Below, in pieces: positions 18,218-26,004 of a stretch of 33,219 bases of DNA (position 1 is the stretch's first letter; the number at the start of each line of letters is the position of its first letter). The position numbers and the translations under genes are program-made. The notes beneath the pieces were generated by a model. The model was given only the letters and a program-made list of their open reading frames with translations. It was not told where the DNA came from and ran no database searches. Location: assembly GCA_902578305.1 (NCBI GenBank), contig CACHCK010000008.1, positions 1 to 33,219 on the forward strand, read 5' to 3'. The DNA comes from an uncultured Pelagibacteraceae bacterium (GTDB taxonomy: Bacteria > Pseudomonadota > Alphaproteobacteria > Pelagibacterales > AG-422-B15).

Positions 18218-18667
18218 ATGGGCCAAAAACAATCATTTATTTTAGGTGGACTTGGATTAATTCCATTTATCTTAATTTTAATTGCATGCGCAATATCACC
18301 TCCAACTGAGGAATTGTATGGATTACTTTTATTTATTTATGTTGCATATGCAGCAATCATCTCATCGTTTCTGGGTGGTATTCAGTGGGGCCTAATCACA
18401 GCTTTTGCTGACAAAATTTACTACGTCTTTATTCCACTTTTTATTTCTGTTATGCCTCCATTGATTGCTTGGGCTGCACTTTTGAGTATTAAGAATTTAA
18501 GTCTCTCATTAGGTTTAATTCTTGTAAGCTTTCTAATATCTGCCGTTCATGATTATTACTTGTATCAACAGCAAAAAATCTCACAATTATGGTTTATAAC
18601 AATGAGAATATCTCTTTCATCAATAGTGATAGTTATTACGAGCTTGATGTTTTTATTTGTTTTTTAA
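18218..18667 (+). CDS. DUF3429 family membrane protein
   Basis: A 149-residue hydrophobic protein with about five membrane segments and almost no soluble part. The early GGLGLIPFILILIA and the block ISSFLGGIQWGLI match the DUF3429 family, whose function is not established. The ATG comes two bases after the alkyl-sulfatase-like stop, so the two are surely co-transcribed and probably coupled. That placement suggests a role linked to uptake or membrane handling of the sulfatase substrate or product, which is inference only. Its TAA interlocks with the stop of the convergent HupE-like gene. Confidence 0.8.
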   Translation: MGQKQSFILGGLGLIPFILILIACAISPPTEELYGLLLFIYVAYAAIISSFLGGIQWGLITAFADKIYYVFIPLFISVMPPLIAWAALLSIKNLSLSLGLILVSFLISAVHDYYLYQQQKISQLWFITMRISLSSIVIVITSLMFLFVF

Positions 18668-19887
18668 GCTATGAGTCTTTGAATAAAAAAGAAGAAACCA
18701 AAGAAAACAACCGCAAAGAATGAAAGATTTTTCATGACTTCTATTATTTTTGTAATTTTTAATGTCATTAATAATTTGTATATTAATAAAATTAATAAGA
18801 CAAAAATTATCTGACCTACTTCTACACCTAAATTGAAACCTAATAATCCAGAGAAAATATTTTCACTACTTATTTTTGAGCCAAGTAAAAATCCTCCAAA
18901 ACCAAATCCATGAATAAGTCCAAAAATAATTGTTATAATAGATAGCAAATTATTTTCTGAATTTAAATTTTTAAGTAAGTAAAAATAACCTAGAGAAAAT
19001 AGAAGTATTCCTAATATTAAGAAATACGGAAAATTTGGATTGATTAAATTGCCAAATATTAAAAGTAATAAACTTAGCGTCGTTATAAAGATCATACTTA
19101 CTCTATGATCATTATTTTCTTTATACAAATATTCCAAGCCGACGAACATTATTGTATAACCAATTAATGCTTCAACTAAAGAGGATTTTACTTGGATAAT
19201 GTTTATTACTGAAAGTGATAGAGTTAAACTGTGTCCAATAGTGAATCCCGTGATTACCAGAAGTAATCGTTTTAAATTTGTTACTAAAAGCAACAGTCCA
19301 AGAATAAATAGCAAGTGATCATAGCCACTTAGAATATGATCAAGACCCAATGAGAAAAATTTATAAAAACTATTCGAGAAGCTATTATTTTCCTTTTCTT
19401 CATTTAAATCAATTGACTGATCATTAAAAAATAAGGCTTTTTCAGTATATAAATTATTATCAATGTAGATACGTGCTATATGAATATGACTTTGAACAAG
19501 ATTAAACAGCGCATTATTTATAATTTTTATTTCTTTGTTTGATGGACATTCAAAATTTAGTGAGAGATTTAAACTTCCTTCTTGAGAATTTAATTCTTTA
19601 ATTTCATCAACAAGAGAACAACTTTTGCCTTCTGAGGTGACTTTGAGATGCTGGCTGAGGTAGATTTTGAATACATCGGTCTCACTCAAATTCTCTTCAA
19701 ACATAATCTTCTGGTAGTTTTCAACTTGAAAAATACGAGTGGACTCAAGTGTTAAAAGAGAAAAATTTGCCTCAACTTTGTTATCTACAACGTTCCATTT
19801 AGAGAATGACTCACTAAAGTAGTGGGCATTCAATGGCGATAAAAGAAAAAAGAGGATTATGACTGTGTTTGCAATGATATAATTCAT
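18664..19887 (-). CDS. HupE/UreJ-like membrane protein with N-terminal periplasmic domain
   Basis: A 407-residue protein. Residues 1-21 form a signal peptide, 22-170 a soluble beta-rich periplasmic domain with cysteines at SCSLV and FECPS, and the remainder is a seven-helix HupE/UreJ-type module. The helices carry the conserved GLDHILSGYDHLLF, GHSLTLSLS and GLIHGFGFGG motifs. HupE and UreJ relatives are linked to nickel or cobalt entry for hydrogenase and urease, but neither enzyme is encoded here. The histidine-rich helices suggest metal handling. It lies three bases after the isomerase gene on the same strand, forming a two-gene unit divergent from the DUF3604 gene. Metal transport here is inference from family, not shown. 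Confidence 0.85.
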   Translation of the reverse strand: MNYIIANTVIILFFLLSPLNAHYFSESFSKWNVVDNKVEANFSLLTLESTRIFQVENYQKIMFEENLSETDVFKIYLSQHLKVTSEGKSCSLVDEIKELNSQEGSLNLSLNFECPSNKEIKIINNALFNLVQSHIHIARIYIDNNLYTEKALFFNDQSIDLNEEKENNSFSNSFYKFFSLGLDHILSGYDHLLFILGLLLLVTNLKRLLLVITGFTIGHSLTLSLSVINIIQVKSSLVEALIGYTIMFVGLEYLYKENNDHRVSMIFITTLSLLLLIFGNLINPNFPYFLILGILLFSLGYFYLLKNLNSENNLLSIITIIFGLIHGFGFGGFLLGSKISSENIFSGLLGFNLGVEVGQIIFVLLILLIYKLLMTLKITKIIEVMKNLSFFAVVFFGFFFFIQRLIA

Positions 19888-19890
19888 TAT

Positions 19891-20793
19891 TTATTGAAAA
19901 TCATACCTAGTGATGGATGAATTTTCTTTTAAATATATAAGGTAGTCTTTTAATTTTTGATCATCTAGTTGATTGTTATAATCAAATATAATTCTATCTT
20001 TTATTTCCTCGAAGTAATCGTCATTCACTTCTAATTTTTGAATATCGTATAGTTTAAAAATATAAAACCCATTGGTTCCGAAAATTGGTTCAGAAATAGA
20101 ATTTATCTCCATCATGGTTATCTGATTACAAATGCCTTTGCCTAATAATTGTTCACAATCTTTCAGATTTATTAATTTTTGAGGGATATCAAACAAATTG
20201 TTTTCATTATACTTCTGCTTTACCTCCGAAAATGTTTTAGTATCTAACTCAAGGTTAATATTACTTATTTTTGTTTCAAGTGTTTTAAGATCAGACTCAG
20301 TTCCTAGCAAAACAGAATTTGGATTATTTGATTTTAAAAAAATAAAATCAAATTTAATTTTTTCCGTTGGCGCATACTTATTTATATTTTTTTTAAAATA
20401 GTCTCTCACATCAGCTTCAGTTATCTGATTATCTTCAACCTGAATAATAAAATCGATGACCTGAGTAATCATTTCCTTTCTTACACCAATATCTTTTTTG
20501 TGAAGATTAAGTTCTATACCTCTTTGCACCAAAAGTTCCTCCTCAATCATACGTTCAAGAAGAAGATCGAGTATTTCAAAATCGTTACTAAGGTCTAAAT
20601 CAGCTCCAAGATTTGTTGCATATCTGAGGAACTGGTCTTCTGTGATGACTGTCTCATTCACTAAAGCAACAGCTTTTTTATTGCTGAGAGATAAGTTGTC
20701 ATTAAAACTAATTGTATCGTAAAAAATCAAAAACAGTCCTGCTAGGATCGCAGTAAAAAATAATACATTTAATTTATTAAAAATTTTCATCAT
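19891..20793 (-). CDS. Membrane-anchored PpiC/SurA-like peptidyl-prolyl isomerase
   Basis: A 300-residue protein with one N-terminal membrane anchor (about 8-28) and a periplasmic remainder. Residues 40-150 resemble the SurA-N chaperone region (VNETVITEDQFLRYA, LLLERMIEEELLVQRGIEL). Residues 150-280 form a degenerate rotamase domain with EKIKFDFIFLK and the closing ISEPIFGTNGFYIFKL. The rotamase signature is weak, so chaperone or holdase activity may matter more than proline isomerisation. It starts ATG at 20793 or the adjacent ATG at 20790. A perfect TATAAT at 20824-20829 on this strand is the likely -10. The gene is upstream of the HupE-like gene and divergent from DUF3604. Confidence 0.8.
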   Translation of the reverse strand: MMKIFNKLNVLFFTAILAGLFLIFYDTISFNDNLSLSNKKAVALVNETVITEDQFLRYATNLGADLDLSNDFEILDLLLERMIEEELLVQRGIELNLHKKDIGVRKEMITQVIDFIIQVEDNQITEADVRDYFKKNINKYAPTEKIKFDFIFLKSNNPNSVLLGTESDLKTLETKISNINLELDTKTFSEVKQKYNENNLFDIPQKLINLKDCEQLLGKGICNQITMMEINSISEPIFGTNGFYIFKLYDIQKLEVNDDYFEEIKDRIIFDYNNQLDDQKLKDYLIYLKENSSITRYDFQ

Positions 20794-20823
20794 TTCAGAG
20801 AGATTACCATAGGTTTTTTTATC

Positions 20824-20829
20824 ATTATA
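20824..20829 (-). promoter_or_regulatory. Likely -10 box of the isomerase/HupE-like operon
   Basis: A perfect TATAAT on the reverse strand, about 30 bases upstream of the isomerase ATG. No good -35 hexamer is seen at 16-18 bp, where the DNA overlaps the divergent DUF3604 promoter. The two promoters are back to back within about 45 bp, so one bound regulator could affect both. Confidence 0.45.
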
Positions 20830-20841
20830 ACGAAAATACTT

Positions 20842-20869
20842 TTGACATAAGCAGTGCCAGAACTATACT
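20842..20869 (+). promoter_or_regulatory. Near-consensus sigma-70 promoter of the DUF3604 gene, leaderless
   Basis: A perfect TTGACA (20842-20847), 16-bp spacer and TATACT (20864-20869), the strongest promoter match I found here. Initiation seven bases downstream falls on the A at 20876, two bases before the ATG at 20878. The GTG at 20854 lies between the -35 and -10 and would not be transcribed from this promoter. Confidence 0.7.
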
Positions 20870-20877
20870 TTTTTTAT

Positions 20878-23283
20878 ATGAATATTTTAAAAGTTATAAG
20901 ATATTTTTTTATTCTATCTATTCTCTTTATCATTAGTTGTCTTGTTGTTTTACAATTTGGTTTATTCAGTGAAGACCTTGGGCCCGGTGAAATCACTGGA
21001 AAAATAAATACAGTTGAATTTGTTGAAGATAAGAAAAAACGACAACTTCAGGCCATGGAGTCATTAAATGAAATACCGACAAAGCAAATCCTATTTGGTG
21101 ATTTGCATGTTCACTCAACTTTTTCTGCTGACGCGCATGCAATGAGCTTACCTATTACTGGAGGGAATGGCGTACATCCTGTTGCAGATGCCTGTGATTT
21201 TGCAAGACACTGTTCAGCATTAGATTTTTGGTCAATTAATGATCATGCAGAAGCAACAACTCCAAAGAGATGGATGGAAACAAAAGAAACTATTCGAAAA
21301 TGTAATGCCTTGAATGTTGATCCAGCAAATCCTGACTGTGTGGCATTCTTAGGTTGGGAGTGGACACAAGTTGGTGTTGTCAGAGGCAATCATTGGGGAC
21401 ATCACAATGTAATTTTAAAGGAAGAAGATGATCAATTGGTGCCACCTCGAGCAATCGCATCATTATCTGTAGCACGACAAGCAATGACTGCAAGACCATT
21501 GCTGCCAGGGACACTGTACCCTTTTGTCGATCTTGAAAATTTCAAACGTTACAACGACTTTCAACGTTATCAGGTGGAAACAGTTAAAGTACCTGATTGT
21601 AATTTAAGAACACCGTCAAAAGATTTGCCGCTTGATTGTTACGAACAAGCGGTCACGCCACTTGATTTAGTTACAAGATTAGAGATGTACGATAGTGACT
21701 ATATGGTTATACCTCATGGCCAATCATGGGGACTTTATACACCCGCTGGCTATACTCTTGATAAAAGTTTAGAGCACTCAAAAAAATTTCCAAAAATGTT
21801 TGAGCTTCTCGAAACCTATTCTGGGCACGGTAACGCTGAAGAGTATCGCTCTTGGCGTGGTGTTGATGTTGTCAGAAATGGCCAACAAGAGTCAAGGCCT
21901 TTTACTTTTACAATGGGTGATATTGATTTAAATCAAGGAACTTTTACCATTGAAAACCCTGATGGTTCGGAAGAAGTAATCGATATTGGAACTCAAACAT
22001 GTCCTGATCCATCTGACAATTACATTCCTCAATGTTGGCAGGCCGGCAAGATAATATATGAGAGATGCATCGATGAAGGCACAGATGAGTCTGAGTGCGC
22101 ATCAAGAAGAGAAGAAACAAAACAGTCAGTGGTAGATAGGGGTCGAGCTGGTTATCAAGTTGTCCCAAAAAATACTTTCTTAGATCGTAATATTTCTGGC
22201 CAATGTACTGATTGTTACAGTCCCCCAATGAATCACGTACCTGGAGCAAGTGCTCAATACGGTTTGGCTCTCACTAAATTCAAAGATGATGGCACAAAAC
22301 ATAGGTTTCGATACGGCTTTATAGGCTCAAGTGACAATCACTCTTCTGCGCCGGGAAGTGGATATAAAGAATTATTTGGAAATAACATTGATGGAAGCGG
22401 TCCACCTACTAAATTTTTTGATAGACTACTTCATATGGATCCTTGGTATTTTCCAAAAAGTCTAAGCCCCACCGGCAAGAATTCAAACCCAGTTAAAGAC
22501 TCATACATATCTGACTCTCAACCTCAACAATATGAAATCCCAGAGTTGATTGTTGGATTTAATACAATTGAATGGGAAAAACAAAGAGGCTTCTTCACTA
22601 CAGGTGGATTAGCTGCTGTACATTCAGATGGACGTTCAAAAGAAGAAATATGGGATGCACTTAAAAGAAAAGAAACCTATGCAACAAGTGGAACTAGAAT
22701 TCTTCTATGGTTCAATATGATTAGTGGTGATAAAAAAATTCCTATGGGCTCATCTGTTGAAATGTATGCTGTACCAGAATTTGAAGTCAAGGCTATGGGA
22801 TCATTTGAACAAAAGCCAGGATGTCCAGAAGATGCGTATAATGCTCTTGGAGAAGACAGAGTAGATGAATTGTGTTATAACGAATGTTATAATCCAAGTG
22901 ATAAAAGAAATTTTATACAACGCATTGAAGTCATAAAAGTTTTACCTCAAGAATATTCTGATCAACCTATAGATGACCGTATAATTGATACGTGGAAAGT
23001 ACATTATTGTAATCCAGATGATGTTGGGTGTACGTTTAGATTTAAGGATGAGGATTTCCTTAAAGATCAAATAGACGCAAGTTATTATGTCCGCGCTATT
23101 GAATTGCCATCACCTCAGATAAATGTGAAGGGTGGTGTATGCACTTTTGATGATGAAGGTAATTGTGTAGAATTTAAATTGTGTACGCAAGACTGGAGAC
23201 ATCCGAGAGATATTGAAACTTGTTCTGAAATTGATGAACATCGCGCATGGTCGTCACCAATTTATGTAGATTTTCTCTCTTAA
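20878..23283 (+). CDS. DUF3604 family protein, PHP-like metal site, membrane-anchored
   Basis: An 801-residue protein with an N-terminal hydrophobic segment (about 5-28) acting as signal or anchor. The mature part begins with the family hallmark FGDLHVHSTFSADAH, with H77 and H79 in an HxH motif like that of PHP-type metallophosphoesterases, then DHAEATTPKRW, GWEWTQVG, HWGHHNV and GSSDNHSSAPGSG, which supply many histidines and aspartates for a multi-metal site. More than a dozen cysteines (for example in CTDCYSP and CPEDAYN) suggest disulfides and a periplasmic location. The DUF3604 family has no settled function; hydrolysis of a phosphate or sulfate ester is a guess from the fold. I chose ATG 20878 because the promoter overlaps the GTG at 20854. 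The isomerase and HupE-like genes are divergent. Confidence 0.88.
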   Translation: MNILKVIRYFFILSILFIISCLVVLQFGLFSEDLGPGEITGKINTVEFVEDKKKRQLQAMESLNEIPTKQILFGDLHVHSTFSADAHAMSLPITGGNGVHPVADACDFARHCSALDFWSINDHAEATTPKRWMETKETIRKCNALNVDPANPDCVAFLGWEWTQVGVVRGNHWGHHNVILKEEDDQLVPPRAIASLSVARQAMTARPLLPGTLYPFVDLENFKRYNDFQRYQVETVKVPDCNLRTPSKDLPLDCYEQAVTPLDLVTRLEMYDSDYMVIPHGQSWGLYTPAGYTLDKSLEHSKKFPKMFELLETYSGHGNAEEYRSWRGVDVVRNGQQESRPFTFTMGDIDLNQGTFTIENPDGSEEVIDIGTQTCPDPSDNYIPQCWQAGKIIYERCIDEGTDESECASRREETKQSVVDRGRAGYQVVPKNTFLDRNISGQCTDCYSPPMNHVPGASAQYGLALTKFKDDGTKHRFRYGFIGSSDNHSSAPGSGYKELFGNNIDGSGPPTKFFDRLLHMDPWYFPKSLSPTGKNSNPVKDSYISDSQPQQYEIPELIVGFNTIEWEKQRGFFTTGGLAAVHSDGRSKEEIWDALKRKETYATSGTRILLWFNMISGDKKIPMGSSVEMYAVPEFEVKAMGSFEQKPGCPEDAYNALGEDRVDELCYNECYNPSDKRNFIQRIEVIKVLPQEYSDQPIDDRIIDTWKVHYCNPDDVGCTFRFKDEDFLKDQIDASYYVRAIELPSPQINVKGGVCTFDDEGNCVEFKLCTQDWRHPRDIETCSEIDEHRAWSSPIYVDFLS

Positions 23284-23299
23284 TCAATTTTCTGAATTC

Positions 23300-23464
23300 A
23301 TGAAATTTTTAATTCCAAGCATAATATCTGTTGTCGTAGGTTCCTTGTTTAGCTGGGCATATTTGACTGCATATGGACTCACTATTTTATACTTTGTTTA
23401 CTTATCGATGATGATTGGTGTAGTTTTTCTTGCTGCAGATGCTTGGAGGAATCGAGATAAATGA
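23300..23464 (+). CDS. 54-residue hypothetical membrane protein
   Basis: An ATG-started ORF 16 bp after the DUF3604 stop encodes 54 residues: a short MKF start, two hydrophobic stretches (about 4-20 and 27-46) joined near WAYLTAYG, and a charged C-terminal tail DAWRNRDK. The tail after hydrophobic helices is the look of a real small inner-membrane protein with its end in the cytoplasm. I do not recognise a family. Position suggests co-transcription with DUF3604. No Shine-Dalgarno site is seen. An AT-rich genome gives chance ORFs of this length, but the ordered composition argues for a gene. Confidence 0.55.
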   Translation: MKFLIPSIISVVVGSLFSWAYLTAYGLTILYFVYLSMMIGVVFLAADAWRNRDK

Positions 23465-23539
23465 ATATTTAGCATTAGAAAGTCATTGCTAAATTATTGA
23501 TTTTATTAAATATTAATTTTTTTCCACACGTTGTCATAT

Positions 23540-23570
23540 TGGCATTCAACCATAATTGTGAATCCCGCCA
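23540..23570 (+). promoter_or_regulatory. Bulged inverted repeat upstream of amtB
   Basis: TGGCATTCA (23540-23548) pairs with TGAAT-(CCC)-GCCA (23559-23570): nine base pairs with a three-base bulge and a ten-base loop, 45 bases before the amtB ATG. It could be an operator or a structured leader. The rest of the 151-bp gap 23465-23615 is AT-rich, and I see no sigma-54 -24/-12 element with correct spacing. Confidence 0.3.
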
Positions 23571-23603
23571 TTTAATAAATGATGCCAGTATCAAAAAAAA
23601 ATA

Positions 23604-23608
23604 GGGAG
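23604..23608 (+). promoter_or_regulatory. Strong Shine-Dalgarno site of amtB
   Basis: GGGAG seven bases before the ATG at 23616. Such a clear site is rare here: most genes in the window have none. Confidence 0.75.
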
Positions 23609-23615
23609 AAAATAC

Positions 23616-24884
23616 ATGTTTAAAAAAGTTATACTTTATACAGTATTATTTTCATCACTATTATCCGCTAATGCTTTTGCAGCTGTCGATGACGAAACGG
23701 CATATGCTTTAAACACACTTTTGTTTTTAATTAGTGGTTTCCTAGTGATGTGGATGGCTGCTGGATTCTGTATGTTAGAGTCTGGTTTAGTTACATCAAA
23801 AAGTGTATCTACGATAGCCGCAAAAAACATTGGCCTTTATTCAATCGCTGGAATTATGTTCTGGCTAGTAGGATATAATTTGGCCTACGGAATACCAGAA
23901 GGTGGATATATTGGATCATTTACAGCTTGGAGTGACGGCTCTGCTATTGCTACAGGTTATTCTGATGGATCTGACTGGTTTTTTCAGATGGTTTTCTGTG
24001 CAACAACAGCATCAATTGTTTCAGGAACATTAGCTGAAAGAATAAAAATTTGGCCATTCTTTTTATTCGTAGCAATTTTAACGGGTGTAATTTATCCAAT
24101 CGAGATGGGTTGGCAATGGGGCGGTGGATGGTTATCTGCTGCTGGCTTCTCAGACTTTGCTGGTTCAACTCTTGTGCACGCAGCAGGTGGTGCTGCAGCA
24201 TTAGCTGGCGCAATTGTTCTTGGTCCAAGGCTTGGAAGATTTGATAACGGTAAATTAGTACCGTTTGCAAACTCATCTATACCTCTTGCAACTCTAGGTG
24301 TATTTATTCTATGGCTAGGTTGGTTTGGATTTAATGGTGGTTCACAGCTGGCATTAGGATCTTTTGACGATGCTACAGCCGTTGCTACAATTTACATTAA
24401 TACAAACCTTGCTGCTTGTGCTGGTGTACTAGTATGTGCTGCTATCACAAGATTGGTCAGAGGTAAAACTGATGTAGTAATGATGTTAAATGGTGCGCTT
24501 GGTGGTTTAGTTGCAATAACTGCAGAACCATTAATGCCAACACCTTTAATGGCAATCATTATTGGCGGTATTGGTGGTGCACTAGTATTTGCTGGTACTG
24601 AATTACTCACAGCCATGAAAATTGACGATGTTGTAGGAGCGATTCCAGTTCACCTTATTGCAGGTGTATGGGGTACTCTTGCTGTACCAATTACTAATCC
24701 GGATACTAGCTTTGGAACCCAATTCCTAGGCACAGCATCAATTTGTGTGTTCGTATTCGTAGTGTCCATAATTATATGGTCAATTATGAAAGCCACAATC
24801 GGTATAAGGATTAGCGAAGAAGCTGAAAAAGAAGGAACGGACGTAGCTGAGACAGGTGTTATCGCCTACTCAATTAGAGACTAA
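23616..24884 (+). CDS. amtB: Ammonium transporter (Amt/MEP/Rh family)
   Basis: A 422-residue trimeric ammonium channel/transporter of the inner membrane. A cleavable signal peptide (1-22, ending AFA) precedes eleven helices, as in E. coli AmtB. The pore residues are present: D180 and H188 in SDFAGSTLVHAAGG, and the second pore histidine H346 in AIPVHLIAGVWG. FCMLESGLV in the second helix and GWFGFNGGSQ are further family marks. The C-terminal tail (ISEEAEKEGTDVAETG) is the region that meets GlnK in other bacteria. The usual upstream glnK gene is not present, so PII control, if any, comes from a distant gene. It has a strong GGGAG ribosome-binding site and a strong terminator, marking a well-expressed single-gene unit. 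Confidence 0.96.
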   Translation: MFKKVILYTVLFSSLLSANAFAAVDDETAYALNTLLFLISGFLVMWMAAGFCMLESGLVTSKSVSTIAAKNIGLYSIAGIMFWLVGYNLAYGIPEGGYIGSFTAWSDGSAIATGYSDGSDWFFQMVFCATTASIVSGTLAERIKIWPFFLFVAILTGVIYPIEMGWQWGGGWLSAAGFSDFAGSTLVHAAGGAAALAGAIVLGPRLGRFDNGKLVPFANSSIPLATLGVFILWLGWFGFNGGSQLALGSFDDATAVATIYINTNLAACAGVLVCAAITRLVRGKTDVVMMLNGALGGLVAITAEPLMPTPLMAIIIGGIGGALVFAGTELLTAMKIDDVVGAIPVHLIAGVWGTLAVPITNPDTSFGTQFLGTASICVFVFVVSIIIWSIMKATIGIRISEEAEKEGTDVAETGVIAYSIRD

Positions 24885-24904
24885 GTTCACTCTTTTAAAC
24901 TAAT

Positions 24905-24954
24905 AAAAAGGGTCCACTTTTTTCCCCAATGATTATTCAAGTGGACCCTTTTTT
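24905..24954 (+). terminator. Intrinsic terminator after amtB
   Basis: A perfect 15-bp stem, AAAAAGGGTCCACTT (24905-24919) with its complement at 24939-24953, a 19-base loop, and a run of six T at 24949-24954. The run of five A on the left arm gives a T run on the other strand, so it could also work in reverse. Confidence 0.9.
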
Positions 24955-24996
24955 ACATTTGTATTCGTATTCTATTTCCTTTAATCTCTCCCCGTT

Positions 24997-25941
24997 ATGT
25001 CCGACAAAATAAATCCATTTGAAAAGAAAAAAAAAGGTGTCTTCTTTTTCAAGTCATCTAATCCATATGAGTTTTATGATCTTCTAAATGGTAAGAACAT
25101 GGATGATAAACAAGATGTTTGGGGTACACTAATTTTTCCTGAAAATGCAAAAAAGCCATGTCCTCTAATAATACCAATTCATGGCAGTGCAGGGTTAAGA
25201 GAAGGTCATCACACTCACATGGTCAATTTATTAGATGCTGGGTTTGCTATTTTTAGGATTCATCATTTTGAATCTAGAGGAGTTATTTCAATCGTTGAAA
25301 ATCAAACAGAAGTAACCCTTGCTTCGATGATTACTGATGCCTTTCGTGCATTAACATTAGTTTCTAAACATCCTGATGTTGATAGTGATAAAATAGGTAT
25401 CATGGGGTGGAGTCTTGGCGGTAGCACAGCTTTTTATGCGGCCTGGCAACCTATTATTGATACTCTCACTCAGAATGGCGAAAAGTTTGCTGCGCATTTA
25501 CCTATTTATCCTGGGACACTACTTAAGCCCGAGGATAATCGTTGGTCAGATGCTCCAATGCATGTTTTATTTGGAGAAGATGATGACTATACTCCTCTAA
25601 GTCTTTGTAAAAAAATGATTGATTATATGAAACCAGTTCGTAGTGTAGAGCTTACAACTTATCCAAACGCTCACCATTCTTTTGACTCTATTGACCCTGT
25701 TGAATTTATTCCTTATGCCATTAGGCTGAAAGACATGTTTATTGATTTAAAGATGGATGGACGACAAATTTTTACTGATGAAAACAATAATACTTTTCAT
25801 CTAGACTCACTTGAAGAAAGAATGCGTTTGTTAAAAGAAACACCTGATATTCTCGGAGCTCACGCGGGAGGTAATTGGGCGGCTCGTAAGCAATGTCACA
25901 AAGACGCTGTTTCATTTTTTCAAAAACAATTTTTTTCATAA
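24997..25941 (+). CDS. Dienelactone-hydrolase-like alpha/beta hydrolase
   Basis: A 314-residue cytoplasmic hydrolase; no signal peptide is visible. The nucleophile elbow is MGWSLGGS with S139, the acid is probably D196 in FGEDDDYTP, and the histidine H227 in YPNAHHSFD, all in the order and spacing of dienelactone-hydrolase family enzymes. IPIHGSAGLREG (60-71) forms the oxyanion region. The nucleophile is serine instead of the cysteine of classical dienelactone hydrolase, so esterase activity on small esters or lactones is likely, but the substrate is unknown. It lies between the amtB terminator and the umuDC promoter and appears to be a single-gene unit. Confidence 0.85.
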   Translation: MSDKINPFEKKKKGVFFFKSSNPYEFYDLLNGKNMDDKQDVWGTLIFPENAKKPCPLIIPIHGSAGLREGHHTHMVNLLDAGFAIFRIHHFESRGVISIVENQTEVTLASMITDAFRALTLVSKHPDVDSDKIGIMGWSLGGSTAFYAAWQPIIDTLTQNGEKFAAHLPIYPGTLLKPEDNRWSDAPMHVLFGEDDDYTPLSLCKKMIDYMKPVRSVELTTYPNAHHSFDSIDPVEFIPYAIRLKDMFIDLKMDGRQIFTDENNNTFHLDSLEERMRLLKETPDILGAHAGGNWAARKQCHKDAVSFFQKQFFS

Positions 25942-25958
25942 AAATTTATTGAGTGGTA

Positions 25959-25987
25959 TTGACTCTTACCTCCACTAGTGCAATAAT
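25959..25987 (+). promoter_or_regulatory. umuDC promoter
   Basis: TTGACT (25959-25964), 17-bp spacer, AATAAT (25982-25987). Initiation near 25994 would fall inside the LexA-type box that begins at 25990, the expected layout for SOS repression. Confidence 0.65.
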
Positions 25988-25989
25988 TA

Positions 25990-26004
25990 GAACAAAACAA
26001 GAAC
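25990..26004 (+). promoter_or_regulatory. Alphaproteobacterial SOS (LexA) box of umuDC
   Basis: GAAC-AAAACAA-GAAC is an exact GAAC-N7-GAAC direct repeat, the LexA operator described in alphaproteobacteria (GTTC-N7-GTTC on the other strand). It overlaps the predicted transcription start and lies 18 bp before the umuD ATG at 26022. An E. coli-type CTGT-N8-ACAG box is not present. Confidence 0.8.

Noticed and set aside
20854-20877. GTG start for the DUF3604 protein
   Set aside because: It lies between the -35 and -10 of a near-consensus promoter, and the ATG at 20878 gives a normal signal-anchor N-terminus.
23541-23554. Possible sigma-54 promoter (TTGGCA) upstream of amtB
   Set aside because: The GG at 23541-23542 has no GC at the required distance downstream (bases 23553-23554 are TA), so the -12 element is missing.
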